Shown: positions 27,536 through 35,903 of the stretch, piece by piece
How positions within the stretch are numbered: position 1 is the first letter of the stretch
Layout: every line of letters begins with the position of its first letter
Source of the DNA: Rhizobium sullae
Lineage (GTDB): Bacteria; Pseudomonadota; Alphaproteobacteria; Rhizobiales; Rhizobiaceae
Assembly: GCF_025200715.1 (NCBI RefSeq)
Contig: NZ_CP104144.1
Coordinates: 1-64,000 of the forward strand
Direction: 5' to 3'
Length of the DNA stretch: 64,000 bases
Position numbers and translations under genes: made by a program
The notes under the pieces: generated by a model
Told to the model about the DNA's origin: nothing
Database searches by the model: none
What the model saw: the letters and a program-made list of their open reading frames with translations, nothing else

Positions 27536-27781
27536 GCAGCACCATGTGGCGCGTAGTTGCTTGGCGACGTGGCAAGGTCCTGAATGATCCGTCTAATTCT
27601 AATCAGAGCGATTCCAGGGGCTGCCGGATTCCCTCATTGTCGAATTTCGCCTCTAAGCTCTGCGGACGATGGTCTTTTCCGCATCGAGCTGCGCGCCTTG
27701 CTTTTCGATCGTTGACCGCGTCCGCTGCCGCGGCGACCGTGCCGTCGTCTTGAGACACGACCCTTCCCTTGCCGTTGTTCA

Positions 27782-28117
27782 TCATAGGCCGCGGCCTCCT
27801 AAGCCGAAGAACCGGGCCATCGCCGCGTCGACTACTGCCATCGTATTCGAATCCAGCCTGCCGAATACCGCGCCTGTCTTTGACCGTGGTACGGTCATGG
27901 TGCGGTCGACCATCACCTGTGACGGTTTGCGCAAGCCATTGTTGTCATCCGGCTGCACCGTGATGCGGATTAAGTGCTCGTCATGGACGTCGCTGGCTAT
28001 TTGCAGCAAGGTCACGGAAGGGAGTTCGGCAAATGCGTCATCTTGCACAATGAGCGCAGGGCGCGGTTTGCCATAGTCACCACTGACGGCGATCGTCACT
28101 AGGTCGCCGCGCGTCAT
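27782..28117 (-). CDS. Type II toxin, MazF/PemK family
   Basis: A 111-residue endoribonuclease toxin by family. It shows the MazF/PemK pattern: RGDLVTIAVSGDYGKPRPAL at the N-terminus (start-loop, Arg, conserved KPRPALIVQ) and later SQVMVDRTMTVPRSK. ATG 28117 overlaps the antitoxin stop by 4 bp (ATGA), the usual coupling; an ATG nine bases earlier is the alternative. The pair lies between two copies of the quiC1 end. Confidence 0.88.
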   Translation of the reverse strand: MTRGDLVTIAVSGDYGKPRPALIVQDDAFAELPSVTLLQIASDVHDEHLIRITVQPDDNNGLRKPSQVMVDRTMTVPRSKTGAVFGRLDSNTMAVVDAAMARFFGLGGRGL

Positions 28118-28413
28118 GCCTTCCATTCGTCCTTGAGCTGTTCTTCATCAAAGAGTATGTCCAGCTCCTTCAAAGACTTTGCCTCGTCGCTCTCGGGGTT
28201 GCGGGCGCGTTTCGCCACGGCAAGCGATTGCCGCCGCGCCTCGACCTCAAATGCCTTGCGCTTCTGGCGTTCGACATAGGCTCGCATAAAATCCCGCAAT
28301 AGCTGGGCGGCAGGCCGATCTTCAGATTCCGCCGCTTGCGTGAATGCGGCCTTCAAGGCGGGGTCGATCCGGAAATTGAACGTATCACCCTTGGGATGAC
28401 CGGCGCGGGGCAT
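28114..28413 (-). CDS. Antitoxin partner of the MazF/PemK-like toxin
   Basis: A 99-residue protein with an N-terminal ribbon-helix-helix-like segment (DTFNFRIDPALKAAFTQAAE) and a charged C-terminal tail (KSLKELDILFDEEQLKDEWK) of the kind that wraps the toxin. ATG 28413 has GAGG 6 nt upstream and is preferred to an ATG 30 bases earlier. It precedes and overlaps the toxin gene. The pair should repress its own promoter through the repeats at 28426-28460. Confidence 0.82.
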   Translation of the reverse strand: MPRAGHPKGDTFNFRIDPALKAAFTQAAESEDRPAAQLLRDFMRAYVERQKRKAFEVEARRQSLAVAKRARNPESDEAKSLKELDILFDEEQLKDEWKA

Positions 28414-28425
28414 GACAACCTCATC

Positions 28426-28460
28426 ATGTGTTACATATTGCACCTATAATGTAGTTACAA
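28426..28460 (-). promoter_or_regulatory. Candidate autoregulatory operator of the mazEF-like pair
   Basis: Two direct repeats, ATGTGTTACAT (28426-28436) and ATGTAGTTACA (28449-28459), are spaced 23 bp apart, about two DNA turns. They lie just upstream of the antitoxin start, with CATTAT on the minus strand as a possible -10. Confidence 0.45.
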
Positions 28461-28531
28461 TTTTGCCCTTGGTAAGTTATCATTCCAGTTCAAGATTGCG
28501 GCCGCGCGACGGCTGCCATTATCTTACGGGC

Positions 28532-28890
28532 GAGGATATCTTCGCCACTGCTGCGGCCCTTGCCGCAAACGGCTTCGTGCCCCTTGCGATCTCGCCGAAC
28601 TATTATGACGATCTGGAAGCCGCTTCGGTCTGGACGCGGAATTTGCGGAGCGATTGAAGGCGAACAACATTCTTTATGACCGGGACGAGCATGGCGAATA
28701 TTTCCAGCTCTACAGTCCCACCTACGGCGAGGGCCTGTTCTTCGAAATCGTCGAAAGGCGCGGCTATCGTGGCTATGGCGCGGCAAATGCCATTTTCCGT
28801 ATTGCCGCGCTTAGAAAACATCTGCGACCGGCCGGTGTTCCACGTGCCTGAATGCGGGCCTACTGATCATTATCGAAAGTATTGGTCAGT
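28532..28890 (+). repeat. Direct repeat, copy 2 (damaged quiC1 3' end)
   Basis: It repeats 27183-27535 with a handful of substitutions, a one-base loss at about 28620 that breaks the frame, and a 7-bp insertion (CCTACTG) near 28859. The piece LYDRDEHGEYFQLYSPTYGE and what follows to the stop are intact. There is no promoter or start, so it is a pseudogene fragment. Confidence 0.92.
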
Positions 28891-28921
28891 CTCCACTCGG
28901 CAAGCGGGCTTTTTGCTGGCA

Positions 28922-28971
28922 GAATATCCATCTCTGTGATATTTGGATATTCACAAAGGAGATATCCAAAT
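28922..28971 (+). promoter_or_regulatory. Triple ATATCCA element over the vapB start
   Basis: Three alternating copies are present: GAATATCCA (28922-28930), its exact complement TGGATATTC (28944-28952), and ATATCCAAAT (28962-28971), the last being a perfect 10-bp inverted match to ATTTGGATAT (28941-28950). The third copy includes the first two bases of the vapB start codon, with AAAGGAG in the loop, so both operator binding and RNA hairpin control are possible. Confidence 0.55.
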
Positions 28972-29215
28972 GCCGCTCTACGTCCGCGATAATGATGTGC
29001 TCGCGCTCGCCGTCGAGCTTCAAATGCTCATGAAAGCACCCAGCAAGACCGAGGCCGTGAGGATCGCTCTCCGTCATGAGATCGAGCGCACACGCAAAAA
29101 TATGCCTATACGCGAGCGCCTGGCAAGGGCGCGCGCTAAAGCGCGGGAAATCGGCACCGGCGATCCGGATTTCGACATGAAGAAGTATACCGATGAAATG
29201 TGGGGCGACATGTGA
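28970..29215 (+). CDS. vapB: VapB-family antitoxin
   Basis: An 81-residue protein that starts MPLYVRDNDVLALAVELQML, with KTEAVRIALRHEIERT forming the ribbon-helix-helix DNA-binding part, as in the PSK-type/VapB antitoxins. The C-terminus (FDMKKYTDEMWGDM) would bind the toxin groove. AAAGGAG lies 7 nt before ATG 28970. The stop codon overlaps the vapC start by one base (TGATG). Confidence 0.9.
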   Translation: MPLYVRDNDVLALAVELQMLMKAPSKTEAVRIALRHEIERTRKNMPIRERLARARAKAREIGTGDPDFDMKKYTDEMWGDM

Positions 29216-29643
29216 TGTTCATCGATGCTTCCGCGATCGTCGCAATTCTCAAGCCGGAACCGGACGCCGACGAACTGATGGACCGGCTCGAAAAGGCCGG
29301 AGGGCCTTTCTTCGTCTCCCCGCTTGTGCGCTACGAAGCGACAATCTCGCTTGCCCGGGCCCAAGCACAGCAGATAAAGAAGAATACCGCCCCTACGCCC
29401 GAAATGGTGGCGATCGCCCGTGAGGCGGTTGACTATTTCGTGCAGGACCTAGAGGCACGTGAGCTCTCGATTTCGAGCGACATCGGCAGGCTTGCGCTCG
29501 ATGCGGCGATGACCTACGGAAAAGCCATCAGTCATCCAGCTGACCTGAATTTCGGCGACTGCTATGCCTATGCCTGCGCCAAGGCGTATCGCCTTAAGCT
29601 CCTCTATAAGGGCGACGACTTCGCGCGAACCGATTTGGCATAG
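29215..29643 (+). CDS. vapC: VapC-family PIN-domain toxin
   Basis: A 142-residue PIN-domain ribonuclease. The acidic catalytic residues are visible in MFIDASAIVAIL (D4), VRYEATISLA (Glu) and LNFGDCYAYACAKAY (Asp), with a final DDFARTDLA. VapC toxins cleave tRNA or rRNA; VapB neutralises them and represses the promoter. The ATG overlaps the vapB stop, giving coupled translation. Confidence 0.93.
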   Translation: MFIDASAIVAILKPEPDADELMDRLEKAGGPFFVSPLVRYEATISLARAQAQQIKKNTAPTPEMVAIAREAVDYFVQDLEARELSISSDIGRLALDAAMTYGKAISHPADLNFGDCYAYACAKAYRLKLLYKGDDFARTDLA

Positions 29644-30179
29644 GCCGGAGAGGACCAGAAGACGTTGCGGTGATCGCCGTCGTCAAGTCAATCCTTATCG
29701 TCTCGATGCAGTTGAACATGCGCTGCGCCGGCACGTTCTGGCATTTGTTCCTGTCGATGGGCTTGGACTTGTAACCAGACCGTCACCTTTGCAACGGTCG
29801 ACGCGTTCTTCTGTGTCCTCATCATGTTCTGCGGTAGGATCGCTGCCTTGATCATCAATCGTCAGGTGCCCAGACAAGCCGTCTTGGTTCGCAACCAGCT
29901 CGACGAGGACCATACCTCCTGGCCGTGAACCGCTCCCCCCCCCGGAAGAGAGGGCTGGCAAAGAGCCCTGCGCGCCAGACCTACCCTTAATAGGGGAAGC
30001 TGATGTGCCGAAAGGTTAGCTAACGGAACGTGCTAACTTCTGCAAAAATAGTGGTCATTCAGGCGAATGACTGGCTCTCGGGAGTTGGCGGCAGTCGGCA
30101 ATACAACGATCAAGCTTTAGAAATGTCTTGTGAACGATCTGCGATCGTCAGGCGTTATCCTCGCAAGGAGGAAATGATC
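29644..30179. other. Intergenic stretch
   Basis: No supported gene. It contains a run of C residues around 29936-29945 and, in its last 20 bp, the AAGGAGG ribosome site of the small gene at 30180. Confidence 0.45.
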
Positions 30180-30365
30180 ATGAAGAATATGAACAACCGG
30201 CAGGTCCATGTTCCCGGCCCTCACGAGCGCGACGTTGCCGATCACTGCAAGAAACTTGGGGTTGATCCGGCAGAGGAGCGTAAGCTCCTGCGGCTGCTTG
30301 GCAAGCATGCACCGCTTCATGAAATCCGGGCGAATGCGCCGCCGAAACAACCGCGTTTCCGTTGA
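30180..30365 (+). CDS. Small conserved hypothetical protein (61 aa)
   Basis: A 61-residue product (NNRQVHVPGPHERDVADHCK then GVDPAEERKLLRLLGKHAPL). AAGGAGG ends 8 nt before ATG 30180; an ATG 6 bases earlier is too close to it. It is basic and likely helical. The ending PKQPRFR and the composition suggest a nucleic-acid-associated protein, but no family was recognised. Confidence 0.65.
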   Translation: MKNMNNRQVHVPGPHERDVADHCKKLGVDPAEERKLLRLLGKHAPLHEIRANAPPKQPRFR

Positions 30366-30445
30366 ACGATCTCGTATTTGCCGGGTAGCCAACGAAGCGC
30401 TGACCTTCACATTGCCTTCGTCCCAAATAGCGCCGAAGAAAATCG

Positions 30446-31183
30446 TCAGACGCCGCGTTTGTTGCCCCAAAGCAGCACGTGCAGTTGCGGCAGCACGCGC
30501 GCCTCGAACCACCGATCTTCGGTTACCTTGTCGATCAGCCAGCGCATCCGGTCCATGATGCCGTCGATATCGACCTTTGCATCGTCATCCGCAGGTGGGG
30601 GCGGCGTGTGGTTGCCGGGTTGGAGATAAACCGGAAGCCTGGGATAGCGCGCCGCCGCCGCTCGAGCATAGAGGTAGTCGCGGTCGTCGAAGATAACGAT
30701 CTTCAGCGCAAGCTGCGGCTTTTTCCCGGCCATTCTCAGGCAGGCGCCGAATGCGCTCCAGTCCGTCTCCATGCCGCTCGACGGCGGCTTCGGGCTGAGC
30801 ACGAGGACGTCGAGATCGGCAAACCAATCCTTGGCGACGCTGCCTTGGGTCTCCAGCGCGAAACGATAGCCGTCCTCATGCCCGCGCTCAAGCAACGGGC
30901 GAAGCGGCTGGATCGCCGGGTTGCCGCCCGACAGCGACACGGTCAGCGGTTTGTTGCCCGAGAGCCGCACGACCTCCTGCCAGATATCGTCGACCGACAT
31001 CGGATGCCATTGATCGCGATAATCGCTATCGACCGCATGCAGCGTATCGCACCACGAACAGCGATAGTCGCAGCCCCCCGTCCTGACGAAGACCGTCGGA
31101 AGTCCGATCAGGATGCCTTCTCCCTGGATAGTCGGCCCGAAGATTTCGCTGACACGGATGTGCGTTTCTCGCGCGGCGCTCAT
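30446..31183 (-). CDS. queE: 7-carboxy-7-deazaguanine synthase QueE
   Basis: This radical-SAM enzyme converts 6-carboxytetrahydropterin to 7-carboxy-7-deazaguanine. The 245-residue product has the [4Fe-4S] motif CDYRCSWC (CX3CX2C at residues 38-45), the substrate motif FGPTIQGEG near the N-terminus and the SAM-binding [11 protein letters not shown]. The start overlaps the queD stop (ATGA). It is third in queC-queD-queE, which together make preQ0 from GTP. Confidence 0.95.
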   Translation of the reverse strand: MSAARETHIRVSEIFGPTIQGEGILIGLPTVFVRTGGCDYRCSWCDTLHAVDSDYRDQWHPMSVDDIWQEVVRLSGNKPLTVSLSGGNPAIQPLRPLLERGHEDGYRFALETQGSVAKDWFADLDVLVLSPKPPSSGMETDWSAFGACLRMAGKKPQLALKIVIFDDRDYLYARAAAARYPRLPVYLQPGNHTPPPPADDDAKVDIDGIMDRMRWLIDKVTEDRWFEARVLPQLHVLLWGNKRGV

Positions 31184-31539
31184 GGCCGGTATTCCGCCCA
31201 GGTCTTCGGCGTTTCACTGACGCGCACGGCCGAAGTTTCCGGCAGGCGCTCCTTGCACCAATCGTAAAAATGCTTCGCCAGACATTCCGCCGTCACCTGA
31301 TCATGACCGAGGACCTCGTTCAGATGACGATGGTCGAAGCACTCATCGATGTAGCGCTTCAGCGGCGCGAGTTCGTGGTAATCGCGGACAAATCCGTGGC
31401 TGTTGAGTGCTACTGCCCCAAGTTCAACCTCGACGACGTAATTGTGTCCGTGGAGGCGGGCGCATTGATGATCGGTGGGCAGGCTTGTGAGCTGATGGGA
31501 GGCGGAGAAATGGAATTCCTTGGTGATGCGAAACATCAT
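31180..31539 (-). CDS. queD: 6-carboxytetrahydropterin synthase QueD
   Basis: It makes 6-carboxy-5,6,7,8-tetrahydropterin from dihydroneopterin triphosphate. The 119-residue product has the zinc histidines in FHFSASHQL and [10 protein letters not shown] and the catalytic region [11 protein letters not shown] 31539 follows AGAGGTGA and overlaps the queC stop by 4 bp; it reads Met-Met at the start. It is the middle gene of the queCDE operon. Confidence 0.95.
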   Translation of the reverse strand: MMFRITKEFHFSASHQLTSLPTDHQCARLHGHNYVVEVELGAVALNSHGFVRDYHELAPLKRYIDECFDHRHLNEVLGHDQVTAECLAKHFYDWCKERLPETSAVRVSETPKTWAEYRP

Positions 31540-32246
31540 TTCACCTCTTTGGCCAAAAAGCCCGCGGTTGCAGCCGCCCAGAAGTCCGAGTCTTCGTAAT
31601 CTGTCGGATCCTCTATACCGGCCAGATGAAACGCCTCGCGCCGTTCGACGCAGGTACCGCAGCGGCCACAGTGGCGCACGCCGCCCTTGTAGCACGACCA
31701 GGTCTCAGCGAACGGAGTGCCGTTCCTGGCACCATCGGTCACGATGTCTGCCTTTGAGACGGTGACGTAAGGTGCAAAGAGGGAAACACTGGCATAGCCG
31801 TCGAGCGCCTGCTTCTGCATGTCCTGGAACGCCTGGATGAAGCCCGGCCGGCAGTCCGGATAGATGAAGTGGTCCCCGCCATGCACGGCGACTGCGACCG
31901 CGTCTGCCTTTTGTGCCGCGGCAAGCCCGAAGGCGATAGAAAGCATGATGGCGTTGCGATTCGGGACGACCGTCGCCTTCATCGTCTCTTCAGCATAATG
32001 TCCGTCCGGAACATCGATGTCGTCGGTCAGGGCCGATCCGGTGAGATGACGGCCTATATTCCTTATGTCGATGATCTGGTGGGGCACGCCTAGTCTTTTG
32101 GCGCAGGCGGCGGCGAAGTCCAGTTCCTTGCGATGCCGCTGTCCGTAGTCGAAGGAAAGAAGGCCGGTGAGTTCGCGTTCCGCGGCAACCTTGTGCGCGA
32201 GCGAAACGGAGTCCAATCCGCCGGAGCAGATGACGATGGTTTTCAT
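31536..32246 (-). CDS. queC: 7-cyano-7-deazaguanine synthase QueC
   Basis: This ATP-dependent enzyme converts 7-carboxy-7-deazaguanine to preQ0. The 236-residue product has the PP-loop SGGLDS (8-13) and the C-terminal zinc site SCYKGGVRHCGRCGTC. It is first in queCDE. No preQ1 riboswitch motif was found in the 184 bp upstream. No queF, tgt or DNA deazapurine-insertion gene is in the window. Confidence 0.95.
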   Translation of the reverse strand: MKTIVICSGGLDSVSLAHKVAAERELTGLLSFDYGQRHRKELDFAAACAKRLGVPHQIIDIRNIGRHLTGSALTDDIDVPDGHYAEETMKATVVPNRNAIMLSIAFGLAAAQKADAVAVAVHGGDHFIYPDCRPGFIQAFQDMQKQALDGYASVSLFAPYVTVSKADIVTDGARNGTPFAETWSCYKGGVRHCGRCGTCVERREAFHLAGIEDPTDYEDSDFWAAATAGFLAKEVK

Positions 32247-32430
32247 GATGGATCCCTTGTTTTGACCGGGTGGGCTGCGACCGGATTACGGGAGCGCTTC
32301 TAAAGCATTCGAACCGGCTTGTGAAGGGTGCTGGCTGGAATATCCATTAGCATTTCCTTGCATAAGAAGTGCACGAAGCGCAAAATGCCGCCACGGCGGA
32401 ACGGGGCTCTGCCGCCTTGGGGAGGAAATC

Positions 32431-33873
32431 ATGGACAACTTGAACCTTACGACCCTGCACAAGGGCCAAACCGCCGTGACGAACGTCGCGATCGATGCCT
32501 TCGCCGCAGGTTTGCGCGGCAGATTGCTCACTGAGAAGGATGCCGAATACGACGAGGCACGGGCCATATGGAACGGCATGGTCGACCGGCGCCCGGGTCT
32601 CATCGTGCGCTGCGCTGGTGCCGCCGACGTCATGAGAGCAGTCCGGTTCGCGCGTGAAAACAATCTTCTGCTGGCAGTGCGCGGCGGCGGGCATAACATC
32701 GCCGGCAACGCAATCTGTGAAGGCGGCCTGGTCATTGATCTATCGCCGATGAAATCGGTAAGGGTCGACCCTGGGACAAGGCGCTTGCGGGTCGAGCCGG
32801 GTGCAACGCTTGCAGACGTCGATAACGAAACACAGGCTTTCGGGCTGGCCTTGCCGACAGGGATCAATTCCACGACCGGCATTGCCGGGCTCACGCTCGG
32901 TGGCGGCTTCGGCTGGCTCACGCGCAAATTCGGTCTGACTATTGATAATCTCATTTCGATGGAGGTGGTGACTGCTGACGGCAAGCTGGTACGCGCAAGC
33001 GAGAAGGAAGAGCCGGATCTGTTTTGGGCGCTGCGCGGCGGCGGTGGTAACTTCGGGGTGGTGACCTCCTTTGAATTCCGGCTCCACGACCTACCGGGCG
33101 AGGTTCTGGCGGGTCTGGTCGTCCATCCTTTTGCCGACGCCGAAATGGTGCTCAGAGAATATAGACAGGTGCTCGAAACGGCGCCGGACGAACTCACATG
33201 CTGGGTGGTCATGCGTCAGGCACCGCCGCTGCCTTTCCTGCCTGCCGAGTGGCATGGCAAGGAAATCCTTGTGCTCGCCATGTGCCATTGCGGTGACATC
33301 GAAGCGGGCAAGGCGGCTGCCGCGGGGCTTCGTGCCATCGGCAATCCGATTGCCGACGTCGTCGGTCCGGCGCCCTTTGCCGCCTGGCAACAGGCATTCG
33401 ATCCGCTGCTGACGCCGGGCGCCCGCAACTATTGGAAGAGCCAGGATTTCGCGGAACTTTCAAATGCGGCGATCGCGGTTCTCCTCGATGCCGTTCGCAA
33501 GCTTCCGGGGCCAGAATGCGAGATATTCATCGGCCATGTGGGCGGTGCGGCGGGCCGCATCGCAGTGGAGGCGACGGCTTTTCCCCAGCGCAACTCGCAT
33601 TTCGTCATGAACGTACATGCGCGTTGGCGCGAGAAATCGATGGATGGCGCCTCCATGGCTTGGGCACGCGAGCTTTTCGAAGCAACGAAGGAGCACGCCA
33701 TCGGCACGGCTTACATCAACTTCATGCCTGAGGACGAAACCGATCGTGTCGAGGCGGCCTATGGCGGCAATTATCAGCGCCTGACCGAGATCAAACTGCG
33801 TTACGATCCGCAGAATCTTTTCCGCATGAACCAGAATGTGACGCCACAGGCGGAAATGCGGGCCGCCAGCTGA
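32431..33873 (+). CDS. FAD-linked oxidoreductase, berberine-bridge-enzyme type
   Basis: A 480-residue flavoprotein. The FAD_binding_4 domain includes RGGGHNIAGNAICEGGLVID, whose histidine is the usual covalent flavin site, and LTLGGGFGWLTRKFGL. The BBE motif YGGNYQRLTEIKLRYDPQNL, at the C-terminus, ends the protein. Members oxidise sugars, alkaloids or other alcohols with O2; the substrate here is unknown. GGGGAGGAAATC lies directly before the ATG. It is monocistronic and divergent from queCDE. Confidence 0.92.
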   Translation: MDNLNLTTLHKGQTAVTNVAIDAFAAGLRGRLLTEKDAEYDEARAIWNGMVDRRPGLIVRCAGAADVMRAVRFARENNLLLAVRGGGHNIAGNAICEGGLVIDLSPMKSVRVDPGTRRLRVEPGATLADVDNETQAFGLALPTGINSTTGIAGLTLGGGFGWLTRKFGLTIDNLISMEVVTADGKLVRASEKEEPDLFWALRGGGGNFGVVTSFEFRLHDLPGEVLAGLVVHPFADAEMVLREYRQVLETAPDELTCWVVMRQAPPLPFLPAEWHGKEILVLAMCHCGDIEAGKAAAAGLRAIGNPIADVVGPAPFAAWQQAFDPLLTPGARNYWKSQDFAELSNAAIAVLLDAVRKLPGPECEIFIGHVGGAAGRIAVEATAFPQRNSHFVMNVHARWREKSMDGASMAWARELFEATKEHAIGTAYINFMPEDETDRVEAAYGGNYQRLTEIKLRYDPQNLFRMNQNVTPQAEMRAAS

Positions 33874-34223
33874 CCGGTCAGCAACACAACGGATGACACG
33901 TCAGGTGCCGCCGCAACGCTTATCATCGGCGGCACGCGTGAATGAAACCAGACGCCGCGTTTCGAGTGCGGCGCGGATCGCGTTCTTTGGCGCTGCGATG
34001 GCTCCGGGCGGCTATCAGACGTGCGAGGCAGCGTAGGTTCACAATCAGGGGCAAGGATTTTGGTCTTTGGACCATCGGTATCGTCTTCACGAGTAGAGCG
34101 GCAGGACCACCCGGTTTTGTATGTGCCGGATCTCTTGTCGAAGGTGATCCTACGCAGGTCGCAGTGACCAACCTCCAGCCGACTTTTAGGGTCACCAAAG
34201 GTGTTGCGTCGCCGTTCGTGGCG
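33874..34223. other. Intergenic stretch
   Basis: This lies between convergent genes. No coding sequence or clear terminator was recognised. Confidence 0.4.
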
Positions 34224-35000
34224 TTATTCTACAACTCCAAAGATCGGGCCAAACCCGCCATGCCAGGATCTGTCATTGCGGCCCATGGCAGGGTTGTAAA
34301 TTCCCACACCTCGCCCACCGTCGAGAAACAGTGCATTGGGGCATTTGAAATGGTCGCGGAACAGGCGCGCGAATTCATGGAAATTCACCGTGTCGTCGCT
34401 TGCGGCAAAGCGAACCGTGCCACCGCCGCAGACTCCCACACCGCTCCGACGGGTTCGGTCTGTCGAGCCTAAAATAAAGGCCGGATGCAGCTTGTTCTGC
34501 ATGACAAGCAATGGACCAGACTGGGTGGCGAACCGCACCTTGGGCCGAAGTTTCAAAAATTGATCCGTCGGGAGTATTCCAGCGCCTGCATCGTCAAGAA
34601 AGAACACGCCGTTCGGCTTCTTATAGAAATTTGGAAGCAGACCGGCTGAGCCTTCACCTCCGGCCGTATTGGCGGGTCGTAATTCTCGGCCGTTCTCGAC
34701 ATAAAGTCCTATCGGCGAAAAATCGGCACGGTACATCCCTGCGTTCATCGCGAATGTCAGAGCTCGTCCCTCTTTTCCCACGGCTTCGGCCACGCGCGAG
34801 AAATAGCGGTAAGGCTCGCCATTAACGTCGTTCCAGAACAATCGCAGGTCAGCTTTCCCCGGTTCCACCGTGCAAACGATGTATCTCGCATCCTGAAACG
34901 TTTCTTGCCCACAATCCTGGGCAAGAGCCGGTGGCAAGGGAGTTATCAATGCAACCAGCATCATGACTGCGAATAGCACCCCATTTTTCAGATACGTCAT
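34224..35000 (-). CDS. Secreted phosphodiester glycosidase (NAGPA/DUF2233 family)
   Basis: A 258-residue exported protein of the family that includes the uncovering enzyme NAGPA and bacterial exopolysaccharide-linked glycosidases. ATG 35000 opens a signal peptide ending PPALA. The mature domain has the family motifs FAMNAGMYRADFSPIGLYVE, SGPLLVMQNKLHP, RSGVGVCGGGTVRF and LFLDGGRGVGIY. The substrate is unknown. The ribosome site is weak. An upstream in-frame ATG would add 36 residues before the signal peptide and is rejected. Confidence 0.85.
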   Translation of the reverse strand: MTYLKNGVLFAVMMLVALITPLPPALAQDCGQETFQDARYIVCTVEPGKADLRLFWNDVNGEPYRYFSRVAEAVGKEGRALTFAMNAGMYRADFSPIGLYVENGRELRPANTAGGEGSAGLLPNFYKKPNGVFFLDDAGAGILPTDQFLKLRPKVRFATQSGPLLVMQNKLHPAFILGSTDRTRRSGVGVCGGGTVRFAASDDTVNFHEFARLFRDHFKCPNALFLDGGRGVGIYNPAMGRNDRSWHGGFGPIFGVVE

Positions 35001-35345
35001 CGCTACCGACACCTTTATTTCAAGTCTTATTGGACCGCTCTCGTCTGCAATCACATGACACGGTTTGCTTGCCTTTCGAATGTGACGGCTTGCGAAAGTG
35101 GTGGCCACTATGGATAATTCCAGCAGTTCGAGGAAGACAGGTTGGGGCCAAGCCAGGGACCTTCATATCCCATGTTCGTTCGTCGCCGAAGACGTGTACG
35201 ATCCCGCGCGACGTCCTGCTGTCGACGGAGCGCTACCGAGCGAGACAGATGCGAAGCGCATGCCTTGAGGCGATTTTCGCTGAAGAGCTGAAGGGATCGA
35301 GGGGTTCATCGAGCTTCAATATGTCCGTGTTGCAGGGATGTAACG
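35001..35345. other. Intergenic stretch
   Basis: No gene supported; it leads into a flavoprotein remnant. Confidence 0.4.
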
Positions 35346-35444
35346 ATGGCATCCTTCGACCACGACATCCTCATCATTGGCGGTGGTGGAGCGGTACGTC
35401 CCTGCTTCGTAGGGGCGCATCCGCAGCGGTTTATGCTATCTTGA
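35346..35444 (+). pseudogene. N-terminal remnant of a dinucleotide-binding flavoprotein
   Basis: A 32-codon frame opens MASFDHDILIIGGGGAV, the start of a Rossmann FAD/NAD-binding domain (DxxIIGGGxA), and then runs into unrelated sequence and a stop. This looks like a truncated pyridine-nucleotide-disulfide or FAD-dependent oxidoreductase gene. Confidence 0.5.
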
Positions 35445-35589
35445 ACAAATGTCGCTTGCCGACGCCCCAAGGGTGTCCGCCAAATCCCGTCCGGGCGGTG
35501 GAAGGCTTCGTTCTGCGGGACGTATCGCAAAAGGCAGAACGGAACCAGGTTCATCCGGCCGCGGTTAAACGGAAAAGGAGGGTTCCATC

Positions 35590-35820
35590 ATGGTGCCAAA
35601 CGAAATGGATGTTGTACTTGCCACTCTTCCGCTGCGGGTCGGCACTTATGTGCCGGACGATCTGCTTGAGGACTGGTTTGCTCCTGATACAGGCATGAAT
35701 CCGGTCAGCGACCAATGTCTGAAGGCTGCGAAAGCTTACGGACGGAAATTTGAGTGCGAGTTCAAGTATTATACGGATCGCCAGGAAGGAGTCTTTTGGA
35801 AATTCGTCCCAGCTATGTGA
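35590..35820 (+). CDS. Small hypothetical protein (76 aa)
   Basis: A 76-residue acidic product (LRVGTYVPDDLLEDWFAPDT then KAAKAYGRKFECEFKYYTDR). AAGGAGG lies about 10 nt before the ATG. No known domain was recognised; the aromatic-rich C-terminus reads like a folded soluble protein. Confidence 0.6.
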   Translation: MVPNEMDVVLATLPLRVGTYVPDDLLEDWFAPDTGMNPVSDQCLKAAKAYGRKFECEFKYYTDRQEGVFWKFVPAM

Positions 35821-35903
35821 CACGCTGCGGGCAAACAATAATTGGATGCAGCCGGCGCCGGAAGATAGAGTTGCGGCGCCGAAGTCCATCCGCCGAATCT
35901 CAC

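Noticed and set aside
32247..32430. Possible preQ1 riboswitch before queC
   Set aside because: None of the conserved preQ1 aptamer sequences is present; only a GC-rich leader was seen.
33942..34472. 176-codon plus-strand frame
   Set aside because: It runs opposite the well-supported phosphodiester glycosidase gene for half its length and has no domain.
35030..35698. 222-codon plus-strand frame
   Set aside because: No ribosome site, unusual composition, and it overlaps the better supported 76-aa gene in another frame.
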